A stretch of DNA of 64,000 nt from Nemophila menziesii (taxonomy: Eukaryota > Streptophyta > Magnoliopsida > Boraginales > Hydrophyllaceae), in contig JARWIR010000005.1 of assembly GCA_029959085.1 (NCBI GenBank), forward strand, positions 6,822,501 through 6,886,500, given 5' to 3'. Positions 53,170 through 64,000 of this stretch are shown here, piece by piece. The notes below the pieces were generated by a model. It saw only the letters and a list, made by a program, of their open reading frames with translations, was not told the DNA's origin and did not search any database. Numbering within the stretch: position 1 is the stretch's first letter; each line of letters opens with the position of its first letter. Made by a program: the position numbers and the translations under genes.

Positions 53170-54331
53170 AATACCCTAAGATAAAACAAAAATTACAAGA
53201 ATACAAAAAAAAAGACAATTTTTTTATAAAGACAAAATACAAGTGGACCACGAATCACTATGTATCATTATTCATCTCTGGGAACCACCGCTAAACACCA
53301 CCAATGCCACCACCAGAAATTCTCTGAGTATCGAAAAAAATTCTCTAAGTAGAGGAAATATTTTCTAAGTAGAGAAAAAAAATCACCGAGTATACTCAAC
53401 AAAAAATCTATGTAGTATTTATAAATCATTGGGTATTATTCGAAATCACTAAGTATTAACACAAAATTAGTGAGTGTGACACACAAATTACTAAGGTTTG
53501 ACATAAAATCAATGAGTTTTGGCATGAAATCACTGAGTACTTGACAAAAAACATTGAGTAAACACAAAGTAGGTGCAATATCAACTTCGACCTTCCAAAA
53601 TTCAATTTTTGACAAAAGAGTTATATTTGTAATCATTTCCAAGTGAAAACTAAATAAATTGAAGCAAAGGGAATAAAGCGCTTCCATTCCGTATATGCCA
53701 TTTCGTTAAAGTTAGGAAAAAATCCATTAAAGCACTATAAACAAATAGGAGAAGCATGTAATTTTAGAAGTGTCATTGCGTGGTTACTTTATACAGAACC
53801 CAAAAATGTTATACATCAAAAAAATATTTATAGTCTCCTCCATAACAACATATCGTATAAAAAAATTGTAGCCACAAATCTACTGCTGTATTGAAAAAAT
53901 AGGGCCACGAATGGAGCTACCATGGCCGCCTGACCTCTATTGTCGTATTTTGTGGGAGAGAGAGAGAATGTGAGAGAGTAACCATGGATACATCCCTGTC
54001 TTGGAGATTCATGAAGTGGAAATAAGCTTCTATGGTCGTCAGATCTAGCAAAAGCCATTACGGCTGAAAGAAGCTTCCATGGTTGCCGGCTTCACTGCTG
54101 CTTCACTACTACTTCATTGTCGTTTTGGAGTTTACTATCTCCATCAAAGCTTGAATAGAGAGAGGGGATAGAATGGGCTACTGCAGGAAAGAGAATATAA
54201 GTAAAATAGAGAGAGAATGAGTGGGGGGGGGGTTGAATAATTTTATTAGTGGCAATTAGTAAGACGAGTAGATTAGGTGGGAGGGGGGGGGTGCTTGGGT
54301 CTATAGAAAGGGTCTCCAAGATCCATTTCTT
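53170..54331. mobile_element. Non-autonomous MULE-like element C
   Basis: AAATATTA repeats at 53161-53168 and 54332-54339; a ninth base differs (T versus C). The layout equals element A: a GGAACCACCG/CCACCACCAG block (53280-53320), a tandem array with TCTCTGAGTATCG and ATCACTGAGTA units (53320-53560), an AT-rich centre, then GC-rich text with CCATGG and GAAGCTTCCATGG (53920-54100) and G-rich runs. Ends are diverged from A and B, but the TCTTGGAGACCC motif near the right end resembles their GGTCTTGA subterminal text. Confidence 0.6.
53318..53562. repeat. Degenerate tandem array with CACTGAGTA and TCTCTGAGTA units
   Basis: About ten units of 20-26 nt, such as ATTCTCTGAGTATCGAAAAA, AAATCACTAAGTATT and AAATCACTGAGTACTTG. 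It is the counterpart of the arrays at 1043-1400 and 9370-9625, but more diverged. Confidence 0.75.
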
Positions 54332-54389
54332 AAATATTACTTGATTTTTCTAGTGTATAATTGTGTAATTAAATGATTTATATATGTGT

Positions 54390-56290
54390 AGAGCGGGTAG
54401 ATGGTGACTTAAACAATAAAGACAAGACAATAGAATCTTAGACGAGGCACTTGCTGATAGTGCATACAACCTCATTGATGTAGAAGATAATTTCATGTTT
54501 GACAAGAATATTGATTTCATAGAAGAATTTAAAGGTGTTAAGAGTTCAGGAACAATGACTACATGGGGTTTGTTATAACTTATTTTAAAGAAATTTTCAT
54601 GGGTGGTGATGAGGAGTATAATGAGGGTTCATGTGTAGATGGAAATGAATTATTTAGCCTTGATGGTACTTATGATGAAGATAATGGTTTAGATATCACA
54701 ATTAAGGATAGTACATATCAATTTCTAGTGGAAGTTGACATGGTTGACCCTAAGTTAAAGGAGGGGATTCTTTTTACCCCAAGTAGTGAATTTAAAGAGG
54801 CAATCAAAGCACACACAATTAAGAAAGGTAAATAATGGTTGATTTCCTTGTAATGAGACAAAAAGAATCCGAGTTATATACAGGGTGAAAGTTACAAGTA
54901 GTTTGTTTATGTAACCTATTATGAGGATAGAGCTTGCTTTGAGATAAGGATAATAAATTAAACTCATACATGTGGGAACTTCTGAAGCATAGGCATTTGA
55001 ACGCAACCTACCATTTTAAGAGGTATGGACATTATTTGAGGTTGAATAAAAGCATAAGGGTTTTTAATTTCTAACAACACGTTTTGTCAGATGCTAATGT
55101 TACCATGACTAAAAGACATGCTTATTGGACATTTAAGAAGATGCCTTGGAATAAATGCACTAATTGGGTATCTACAAATACTCAACTGACTACTATGAGA
55201 AATTGAGGAGGACAAACGTAGGGTCCTAATATTCTTAACAATTACTCTAGATGATGTTACACGAGAAGAACAGTTCTTCAAGTTTTTTTTCTAGTCTTTG
55301 AAATGGGGATCTAAATAAGGGTGTAGGAAGGTTATGGGTTTGGATGGTTGCCACGTGAAAGAGGCTCAGAACTTGAGTTCATGGAGATGGTTTGTAAGGT
55401 TATTTATTGAAGACCTTGATATCATTGACATAGAGACGTGGGGTTTCATTATTGATAAGTAGAAGGTACCAAATCTCAACTTTTTGTCTAAGGGTGATTT
55501 ATTTCTTATATATTTACTCACTACAAGGTTTGTTAAAATTTGTTTATATAGGTGTTAGGGTCATCCATAGATGAGATGATACCAACTGTTGAACACATGC
55601 ATTGTGTTAGACATTTGCATCAAAATTTTAAGAAAAATAATGGTTCTTTCGCTCTAAAAGATAAAACGTAAATGATTACTAGAGTTACAAATGTTGAGAT
55701 ATTAAAAAAGGTTATGTAGAGTATAAGAGTTATGGACCAAGAAGCTTATGAATGGTTGGCCAATAACCTCCAAGGTATTGGAGTAGGTCTCATTTTAGGG
55801 CCAATACTCATTCTAATGTCCTGTGTAACAAGCTTTATTAGTCTTGGAATAAACAACTTTAAGATGCAAGAGATTCATTTATCTTTGTATGTATAAAGCT
55901 TATAAGGGTTTATATAATGAGAAGAATGGGATTGTAAAGAAAGTTGTTTGTCAAATAGGAGGGTGACATATGCCCAACACTTGAAAGCTAATAAGTGACA
56001 GAAAGAAATGGTCCTCCAAGTGGATGCCATCAATTTATGAGAATAAAGTTTTCAAGGTTAAGGGGTTAATTGGGACCACTTTTTCGTTAATTTAAAATTT
56101 GTTCCTATGCTTGAAGAGGGTGGGACCTGTCAAGAATAATGGCATACCATGTGTGCATGTGATATCTTATCTAGCATACTTGGGCTTGGAGCCAGTGTAC
56201 AAAAACTAGTTGATAATTCAGTTGCGAAGGAGTTGGTGAGTATTTAATAAAATAATGCTACCTAGATTCCCTTCTATAATTCAACCTACT
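54390..56290 (+). pseudogene. MULE (MuDR-type) transposase relic
   Basis: Plus-strand fragments follow the order of MULE transposases. An acidic N-terminal part leads to VDPKLKEGILFTPSSEFKEA (in frame 54563-54835), then DGCHVKEAQNLSSWRWFVRL with IEDLDIIDIETWGFI (about 55336-55460; the catalytic domain start), EMIPTVEHMHCVRHLHQNFK (about 55570-55630), DQEAYEWLANN, and a WDLS-x-I-x-x-H-x-C SWIM-type end (about 56125-56165). Many stops and shifts interrupt it; it cannot make active enzyme. Transposases of this family cut at the terminal inverted repeats and produce 9-bp TSDs, as seen around the smaller MULE-type elements here. Confidence 0.8.
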
Positions 56291-57900
56291 CAATTTGTGT
56301 TGTATTTCACACCAAACAAGCCACCAATTGTTTTAGTCTCAATGAAGATCACATCTAACTTTGTTGTAGGTTCATTATCAATCACACCTATAGATGTAAG
56401 TACATTATCAACCGTTCCAAAATTGTGCTTTGTTGGATAAAACAAACATTCTACCACGTGGTTAATATAACTTGCCCACACTATTGTAAGTACTATAAAT
56501 TGATTTATACAGAATGCTAAACATAAATTTCCCCAAAATAAGACATAATTTGTTTGAGGGCACACCAAAAGGCCCCCTATTTCTACCAACATGAGTAAGG
56601 GTGTACATTAGAGGTCCTACTCTTTATCCCATATTCTGGAGTTTGTCTAGCCATGTTGTTAATAGAGTATGTTGTTTTACTTTGCTTAAAGACTATATAC
56701 TTCATATAATAGGACTAGAGCATTTATAAAGAGTTGAGAAATGTCTATTAATTACCCAAATCATGATCTTTTTTAGTTATCAAGGTAAAGTCATGTTTAC
56801 CACTGCAAAATATTCACATACTTGCTTTGAAAACCCAATCTTAAATGGGAGCCAAGTAGAAAAAGAATAATTTATTCTGACCAATTATACAATTCAAGGG
56901 CTAACATTTTCAATCCAAACATACATAAAGGGTCTTTTTATCTCACTTAGGGTTGCACTGTCAAAATTTTCAAACATGAAGGGCTAAACTGTTTCACTTT
57001 TTAAATATAAGGGCCATCATGGTCTCATTTGTCAAATCTGAGTTCCAACAATGTTACAATATATTTTTAAATATAAACGGTTACATTGTCTCTTCTTTAA
57101 TACATTTATTATAAAAATGAACTTAACCTAATTAAAATTCCCTTAAGAATGTGATAATTGAGTACATTTTACATATAACCCAATTTAGCAGTTAATAACT
57201 AATAAAATAAGAAGCAATATTAAACTCAACAAGTGGGTGAACATAACAAACGCCCCTTAAGGAAAATCATCTATTTTACAACATCATTAACAACATTACA
57301 ATAATTAAATTAAAAGCAATACACCAACATTAACTACATCGAACTTTATAAACACAACACCAATTGGGAATTCAAAAACAACCAAACAAGCAACTAATAC
57401 CTAGTTGCATTCCAAAACATCATAGCCATCAAGTGCCTTATCGCAAACACAACAACACTATATTACATTTCCTCATATTATTACCTTTATTCATCTTCAA
57501 CACCAGAATCTCCACCTTCTTTTTGAACAACGTCCTCAGCAACCAGGGAATGACCTTCAACACTCTTTCACATATAAGTGGACCCACCCAGTTGAAGTAC
57601 AAGCATCTGTCATCGGCAAATCTAAATTTTTCGCACCTAATGACGCGTCTTCCTAGGTTAGTTGCAATCCAAAAAGTCTACACCTTACAACTAAGTCCCT
57701 AGTAACAAATGAGGAGGTCGTTCTCAGATCAACAATTGAAGGATTGTTTCCTGTGGTATCATTCGAGGTCACAATTTTTTTCTTCGAAACCGTAAGAACG
57801 AATAGAGTAGAGCACTGGGGGGTTGAATCGGGTAAGGGTTTCTTTGTGGTAAAATGGTAAAGATATACTTTATATGTATGGTTAAAAAATAGATGAAGTG
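56291..57900. other. 3' part of the MULE, no recognisable coding
   Basis: Overlapping frames on both strands (56290-56592 minus, 57364-57702 plus, 57653-57937 minus) show no family motif. A short repeat-like series with AAGGGCT or AAGGGCC occurs at 56895-57025. Confidence 0.4.
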
Positions 57901-58217
57901 TAAAAAATGGCCCCCGCCCAGTGGAAATAGTATGCACATTTGGTCCTTAAGTGGCATCCGGTAGCATCATATAGCATTGACTAACGGTTGACTAACATAA
58001 AACTTAAAAAACGGCTAATTGTGTTACACTTTTGGAAGATAAAAGGCCGATCCGTGTTTTTTCATAGATCAAGTGTCATAGAATTATTTAGGGTTAAAGT
58101 TAATAGTTTGAAAAATAGTTTATATTTTTTTTAAGCTTATACATGAGTGTTATGTATCTAAAACCATTATTTTTAGTTAAATGGAAAATAAGTCCAATGC
58201 TTATATATATATCTTAA

Positions 58218-58408
58218 GAGTAATGATATATGTCACCCCTTTTCCTGTCACCCTTTTATCACCCTTCTATATATATGTTTTGATTTCCTTGAATAAAAGA
58301 TAGAGAAAAATTAAATAGGATAGAGAAATCCATTCATTGGTACATGTAGGCATACACGTAAGAGGTGATAAAAAGGTGATACAAAAAGGGTGACAAATAT
58401 CATTACTC
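58218..58408. mobile_element. Small MULE-type MITE
   Basis: Inverted ends GAGTAATGATATATGTCACC and AGGGTGACAAATATCATTAC (then TC) bound 191 bp. The flanks ATATCTTAA (58209-58217) and AAATCTTAA (58409-58417) form a 9-bp duplication with one mismatch. A decayed relative lies at 16895-17020, and part of one lies at about 17646-17750. Confidence 0.75.
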
Positions 58409-58499
58409 AAATCTTAATATATTTTAGTCAAGAGTATGTAAATTCGAATATAAGTATTGGGGTGTGACTAAAGTGACGTGGCTGAAATTGAACATTTTG

Positions 58500-60170
58500 C
58501 ATGGGAATTAACTTTTATAGGCTCAAGGCCAAAGCGTAATACTCCCAAAATCCCAACCTAAGAAATGATTAACATCCCAACTAGAAAGGCTAAAATACCC
58601 AAAAACCTTACCCTTGCCTAATAATCACTGTGAAAACCCAAAAAACAAAACAAAACCCTAATAAGTGATCAAATCCCTCCCCCTCTCTTCTCTCTCAACA
58701 TCCCACTAACCCGCTCTCATGCCGCCTCCCTTTCACTCCCTCAGTCTTTCTCTCACCACCCACCGACAAGCTCTCCTGCATAAGAAAACCCACCGCCTCC
58801 CCTCCCCCTAGCTTCTCTCTCACCATCCCACCAACAAGCTCTCCTATTGAAGAAAACCCACAACCTCCCATCCCAGGTTTCACCTTCGCACCAAGCATCC
58901 GTTCGTGGACCAGTTTCCCTCCGATCTGGTGCACAAGAAAACCGCCCCCGTTCATGGCCATTCTCCACCATTCAGGTCTTAACTTTTTACCCCAGGTCTC
59001 ACCTTCGAACCAAGCCACCTCCAATCTGGTGTACAAGAATCCGCCACCTCGTCACTGTCGCTGGGTGCCATTTTTTCCCCAGTGGTGAGTTAGAAGAGAT
59101 TTCGTTTCGTTTTTTTGTTCCATTACAACGAGTGTGAAGAAATTTTGTTTTGTTTTTTGTTCCATTGCAACGAGTATGAAGAGATTTCACTTTGTTTTTT
59201 TGTTCCGGCGAGTGTAAAGCGATTTGTGATTGGGCCATAGGTACAACCCACTATGAAGAACGAGTGTGAAGAGATTTCGTTTTGTTTTTTTGTTCTGGTG
59301 AGTGTGAAGTGATTTGTGATTGGGCTATGGATACAACGCACTGTGAAAAGATTTAACTTGGGCCATGGTACAACCCACTGCACATAACTGCTGGAGATGG
59401 TCAAATTGGGTGCGTACCCATCTAGTTATTGTGCGAGATGGGTCCGTCCCCATCTAGTTATTGTTCGAGATGGGTACATACCCTTTAAGTGTTGTTATTC
59501 GAATTGAGACCGTACACGCTATGACTTTGACATGAACAAACTACCTGAACTTTGACAGGGAGAAAAATTGGGTTTATATCAATTAGAAATAACTTAAGAA
59601 AAATTTATAACGATATGAGTCTGTACCCTTTGTATAATGAATTGAATTTAACAGGTAATTGATACTTACTTTATTGGGTAATTTACAAAAATAGGTACAG
59701 AGTGAAATAGAAACGGACCCCACAAAATATCTAGATTGTTTGTCTATCCAAACATAAAAAATGTATAATAGTAAAAAACAAACCAAATAATTAAAACTAG
59801 GACTTTTATCTAATTATTTTTCAATTAGTACTTATAATATAAAAAAATTAAATTTTAGGTCCTTATTTTGTATTTTTCTCCATTTCGTATACAAGGTAGA
59901 TTCACAAGACTTTTCCTGTGGTATTAATGGATAATGCCTGGTAAAGGACAAATTTACCTAACATGCTCTTTGAATTCTTGCACATTTATGAATATACACG
60001 AAGTTATTTCCTTATAATAGGAAGGCAATAATAATTGTCTGCTGCTATAAAATGTACTATTAAGTATTAACTTATGTTTCGAAGAACTTTCCTTAGAAAT
60101 CAAATTTACAGCTAATAATAAGTATAACAAATATTTAATAATAATTAAATTATCTTTATTTCAATATATT
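58500..60170. other. Repeat-rich stretch upstream of the transporter gene
   Basis: A CT-rich to GC-rich block (58660-59080) has two copies of a CTCTCACCA(C/T)CCCACC(G/A)ACAAGCTCTCCT segment (58750-58780 and 58818-58845). It is followed by units with GAGTGTGAAGAGATTTCG and a T-rich GTTC link (59090-59340) and CCCATCTAGTTATTGT(G/T)CGAGATGGG repeats (59418-59475). The GTGAAGAGA motif recalls the repeats at 14.6 and 15.2 kb. Frames in this area are short and unrecognised. It is probably a decayed transposon. Confidence 0.45.
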
Positions 60171-60242
60171 TTGAATAAATCGCGTAGAATGAAGACTTTA
60201 AGAAGTCAAAGTAATTGTGGGGTATCCTCTTTCTCGTCATCC

Positions 60243-60252
60243 ATAAATATAA
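60243..60252 (+). promoter_or_regulatory. TATA-like element of the LHT1-type gene
   Basis: ATAAATATAA lies about 63-72 bases before the proposed start codon, which leaves room for a short leader. It lies downstream of two in-frame ATGs (60171 and 60189), which therefore probably fall outside the mRNA. Confidence 0.5.
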
Positions 60253-60314
60253 CACACACATCACTTCTTAATTTCAACCACCTTAATTCATCTCCTTCCT
60301 CATCTCCACTTATC

Positions 60315-63140
60315 ATGGGCACAGAAACCTCTGCTGATCACAATTACTCCAAGAATGTAAGTTTTCTTGCAACTTCGAGAGCTAGCTATGCTTATTCTTA
60401 TAATCTTTAATTTCTTTTCGTTTTTTTTTTCTGTTGTTTGTTTAAACCTCCTGTATTATAATACATCTTCTTATCATTAATTATCTACCAAAAAATGTTC
60501 CAGTACTTATATTTGCTCTTCCATACGTTCTTCAAATGAAATTTTAGACAGTGTGAGAGCAAAAATGTAAATACGAGACAAGTTTTTGTATGGTCACAAG
60601 GTGGAGAAAATTTTGTGTTATTTTAGTCAGATCTCGTAAAAGAAAGAACTGTACGATATAATTGATTGTTTGAACTTGTCAAAGTTCATGATACCTAAAG
60701 AAAACTTAAATCTTCTCGACAAGATGAGCTTAGTTTTCTTTAAAAGATCAAAACATGTGCTAACATAGAGTTATATATAGTCATGTATAGAGTGAACGAG
60801 ATAACACGGCATAATATAAACAAAAATTTATTGCAAAGTAGTTGTAGACTATATATAATGTTCGCAGGGCTTAATTTTCTTTGTTATACTTGCTTGGGGA
60901 CTTAACAAAATAAATTGTTTGGCATCATACGTTGTAATTTAAAATTTTGTTTGAATCTCGTTTATTTATTTAAACCACAAATTAAGATTCAACAAGTTGG
61001 TAGATCGATTGCTATTATTTTATTAGTGAAATTGTATCATTTTAATCTATTGACGTTATATTATACTAAGGTGGACAAATAATTTGACTACAAGTATATA
61101 TAGAAGTCAACGTTTTCATGTAACAGCTGCAACATTTGTCTTTATCATAGTTTATAAGTAATATAGTTCTGGCGTTTAATTAAGACAGCTGCCAAGAAAG
61201 TTAAATAGTTAAACAAGTTAGACCTCATTTTATAATTGTGAGTAAGCATACAACATGTTGAACATGTTACTACTACAACCACCTAAATAGATTTGTCTTT
61301 TAAAGTTATTTTTGTATATTTTGACCGTTTAAATTTTATCAAACAAAAAGTAATATTTAATTACTTATATTTTACAATTTTGTAACAACGTTCGATCATA
61401 ACAGGTTGATGAACGAACTGCTAAAGAAAAGAAGATTGATGAATGGCTTCCCATAACTTCGTCAAGAAACGCAAAATGGTGGTACTCTGCTTTCCACAAT
61501 GTTACAGCTATGGTTGGAGCTGGAGTACTAAGTCTCCCTTTCGCCATGTCAGAACTCGGATGGTATGCTTGTCTTAAACAACATTAAAATTTGTGAGTAA
61601 TTTACTAATTAAGACAATTTTTGTATGTAATTTCAGGGGACCTGGTGTTACAGTGCTAGTAATCTCCTGGATCGTTACACTCTACACCTTATGGCAAATG
61701 GTTGAAATGCACGAAATGGTTCCAGGGAAACGATTCGATAGGTACCATGAATTAGGACAACATGCTTTTGGTGAAAAACTTGGTTTATGGATCGTGGTAC
61801 CTCAACAACTCATTGTTGAAGTTGGTGTAGACATAGTTTACATGGTTACTGGAGGAACATCACTGAAGAAATTTCACGATACAGTTTGTGAAGGTTGCAA
61901 ACATATCAAACTTACTTACTTCATTATGATCTTCGCTTCAGTTCACTTTGTACTGTCTCATCTTCCCAATTTTAACTCAATCTCTGGCGTGTCTTTGGCT
62001 GCTGCAGTCATGTCCTTGAGGTAATAATTAAACATGATATTTCATATTTACGCTTTTATATATCTTAACATTATACTAACATGATGATTTCATATCATAA
62101 AGTTACTCCACCATTGCTTGGAGTGCATCATTAGATAAGGGTAGACCAGCAGATGTGGAATATGGGTACAAGGCTAAAAGCACAGCAGGAACAGTCTTTA
62201 ATTTCTTTAGTGCATTAGGTGATGTTGCTTTTGCTTATGCTGGTCATAATGTAGTCCTTGAAATACAAGCTACAATCCCATCTACACCTGAGAAACCTTC
62301 GAAAATAGCTATGTGGAGAGGTGTAATTGTTGCTTATATAGTTGTTGCTTTGTGTTACTTCCCTGTGGCTTTAATCGGTTACTATATATTCGGTAATACA
62401 GTTGAAGATAATATTCTTGTGACTTTGAACAAACCGAAATGGCTCATTGCTATGGCTAATATGTTTGTTGTCATTCATGTTATTGGTAGTTATCAGGTAC
62501 GAATCAATCATAAGTTATATTCTTTTGTAAAGGAATTCATGTTTTGAATTATTAATGGTTGTTTGAATTCAGATATACGCTATGCCAGTTTTTGACATGA
62601 TGGAAACCGTGCTTGTAAAGAAATTGGGATTTAGTCCTAGTTGGGGGTTGAGATTTGTTACAAGAAACGTATACGTTGCATTTACAATGTTTGTCGCTAT
62701 TACTTTCCCTTTCTTTGGTGGGCTTCTCGGGTTTTTCGGAGGGTTTGCTTTTGCCCCAACCACATACTTCGTAAGCAAACATTTCTAAGCATCTTGGTTT
62801 GAATTGTATGATTTTAATGTGATACATTGATTGATTTCTATTTGACATTTTTGTTTCAGCTTCCTTGTATCATGTGGTTATCTATATACAAACCGAAGAG
62901 ATATAGCCTCTCGTGGTGTACGAACTGGGTATGTTGTGTGTTTAAATTATAATTTCTGTTTATGAATTATGTAGAAGCTTTTATTTCTTTGGTCGCATTT
63001 TATGTAGATGCTAATGGTTAGAATAAACTTTGATGTTGCAGATATGTATTGTAATGGGAGTTATGTTGATGATTGTAGCACCTATTGGAGGACTAAGGCA
63101 AATCATCATCAAGGCGAAGACTTATAAGTTCTATAACTGA
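60315..63140 (+). CDS. LHT1: Lysine/histidine transporter 1-type amino-acid permease
   Basis: Proton-coupled amino-acid importer of the AAAP (Aa_trans) family; plant LHT1 proteins act at the plasma membrane in uptake of neutral and acidic amino acids. Seven exons join in frame: 60315-60356, 61405-61562, 61637-62020, 62103-62496, 62573-62770, 62860-62928 and 63042-63140. All introns are GT-AG. The product is 447 residues, the usual LHT1 length. Visible landmarks: [20 protein letters not shown] (26-45), [16 protein letters not shown] (52-67), [37 protein letters not shown] across the third intron, [20 protein letters not shown], and [20 protein letters not shown] across the fifth intron. About ten or eleven membrane spans are expected. 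No frameshift or stop was found. The start at 60315 (TCATGG context) was chosen for the short hydrophilic N-terminus and the upstream TATA element. Confidence 0.95.
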
Positions 63141-63424
63141 TAAACGATGAACGGAAAAGACCAGGTCTACCCTATTGGAAAAAGTTGTGGTGTGGAAATA
63201 TATTTGGTTACGAGATTGTAGAAAGTGATAGATAATTCCAGGAAATTTATATATGTATTTATTCAGGTGTGATGATTGATGAACAAAATAGTGAATATCA
63301 AAGAAAAAAATGGTTTAACTCTTTTATTATCTAGATATCATGTTCTTCTTACTATTCCTTTCTTATTAATTGTATAACTTAATTTGAAGTGAAATAAGCA
63401 ATAGGCCTTCGACTAAAAAATAAA
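63141..63424 (+). other. Probable 3' UTR of the LHT1-type gene
   Basis: AT-rich sequence follows the TGA. AATAAA at 63419-63424 could serve as a polyadenylation signal, giving a 3' UTR near 300 nt. Plant signals are loose, so the exact end is uncertain. Confidence 0.4.
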
Positions 63425-64000
63425 TAAGTCATAGGTGTTTTTATTAACTTGGAGTAAGATTACTCGATCCCAGAATTTAAAGAGTATCGATCTTACTATA
63501 TGTGTTCAGTTTAACTAGTGAATTCGGTCTATATTAAACAAATTTAGGTTTACATTACATAGGAATTCACATTTTAGATGTTAAGTGATAAAGTATTCAA
63601 CCATGACAAACATCTAAATGTCATGTTGTATTTGATGAATGATTCAAGAACAAGATTGAGTATGTTTACAAGAAACAAGATTGAGGATAATCACACTATA
63701 GAGGTATGCGTTAAACTGCAATTAAGGAAGAAAGGCAAGTGTTACAGTTCTAAACGAAATTTTAGATAAAAATCCTTATATTAATATAGAATATTTATAT
63801 TCAAAATTAATAAAAAGTAAGATTAGTTGTAAAATGATATAGAGAAAGAAATCTAATATGAGTCTCTATCAATATTAAAATACTTTGTGCATTTAATATT
63901 TTTTTAGAATTCAAATAATTTATTTATTTATAAAAAAATTAGAAAAAATTGAAGTTATCATCTAATTACATTTCAATTTTATCCAAATTAAATTTATTTT
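63425..64000. other. Intergenic, nothing recognised
   Basis: AT-rich DNA. A 63-codon frame (63578-63769) has a charged composition (including a THNKIEDN-like segment) but no recognisable family. Confidence 0.35.

Larger units (their letters stand above)
52325..58085 (+). mobile_element. MULE (MuDR-type) with decayed transposase
   Basis: The left arm (about 52370-52530) and right arm (about 57905-58085) are inverted relatives, sharing TTTATCTTCCAAAAGT(A/G)TAACACAATT, the TTGGTCAAC/TTAGTCAACC block and ACTATTTCCAC. Between them lies a broken MULE transposase (about 54560-56250). A smaller element (53170-54331) is nested in it. The outermost bases of the right arm are not conserved, so ends and TSD remain unclear. 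Confidence 0.7.

Noticed and set aside
58695..59404. Overlapping frames on both strands near 59 kb
   Set aside because: They follow tandem repeats with GAGTGTGAAGAGA and a GC-rich block; no domain and no splice-compatible continuation were seen.
62552..62848. Minus-strand frames opposite the fifth exon of the transporter gene
   Set aside because: They are antisense shadows of a well-supported exon.

Overview
This window looks like nuclear DNA of a eudicot plant. The only clearly intact gene is a seven-exon plant amino-acid transporter with GT-AG introns. The rest is AT-rich DNA packed with plant-type transposons: L1-type LINEs with zinc-knuckle and RNase H tails, Ty1/copia and Ty3-like LTR elements, MULEs, hAT-like, CACTA and Tourist-like elements, and SINEs. 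I cannot name the species. No rRNA gene, standalone tRNA gene or CRISPR array was seen. All boundaries and similarities were read by eye.

Layout. 1-10 kb: a MULE-type element (742-2356) with its own tandem array, a degenerate CACTA element (about 2651-7860) that took in a hAT-like element and two LINE copies, and a second MULE-type element (8215-9883). 10.9-13.1 kb: a long degenerate hexamer array of the GGTTAA type, split by a hAT-like element. 13-16.5 kb: locally duplicated repeats and an F-box fragment. 17-19 kb: a long-TIR MULE-like element and another hAT-like element. 19.3-21.2 kb: a minus-strand LINE relic split by a solo LTR. 23.4-24.7 kb: a Pack-MULE carrying the 3' end of a nucleostemin-like GTPase gene (NSN1-like). 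27.9-36.1 kb: one 8.2-kb LTR element without recognisable pol, with two LINEs nested in it. 36.4-43.6 kb: three LINE copies; the last has a long open frame and is split by a deleted copia element. 44-45.2 kb: SINE, Tourist-like and hAT-like elements. 45.3-50.7 kb: Ty3-type LTR element remains with a nested solo LTR. 52.3-58.1 kb: a MULE with a decayed transposase, containing a third array-bearing MULE-type element. 58.2-60 kb: a small MULE MITE and repeat-rich DNA. 60.3-63.1 kb: the LHT1-type transporter gene.

The insertions can often be ordered because target-site duplications (TSDs) survive. Examples are a 14-bp TSD around the 19.3-21.2 kb LINE, 5-bp TSDs around both solo LTRs, and 9-bp TSDs around four MULE-type elements. 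Only the LHT1 gene is a strong candidate for host function. The most unusual material is the set of MULE-like elements that share GC-rich flanks and internal GAGTA-type tandem arrays.
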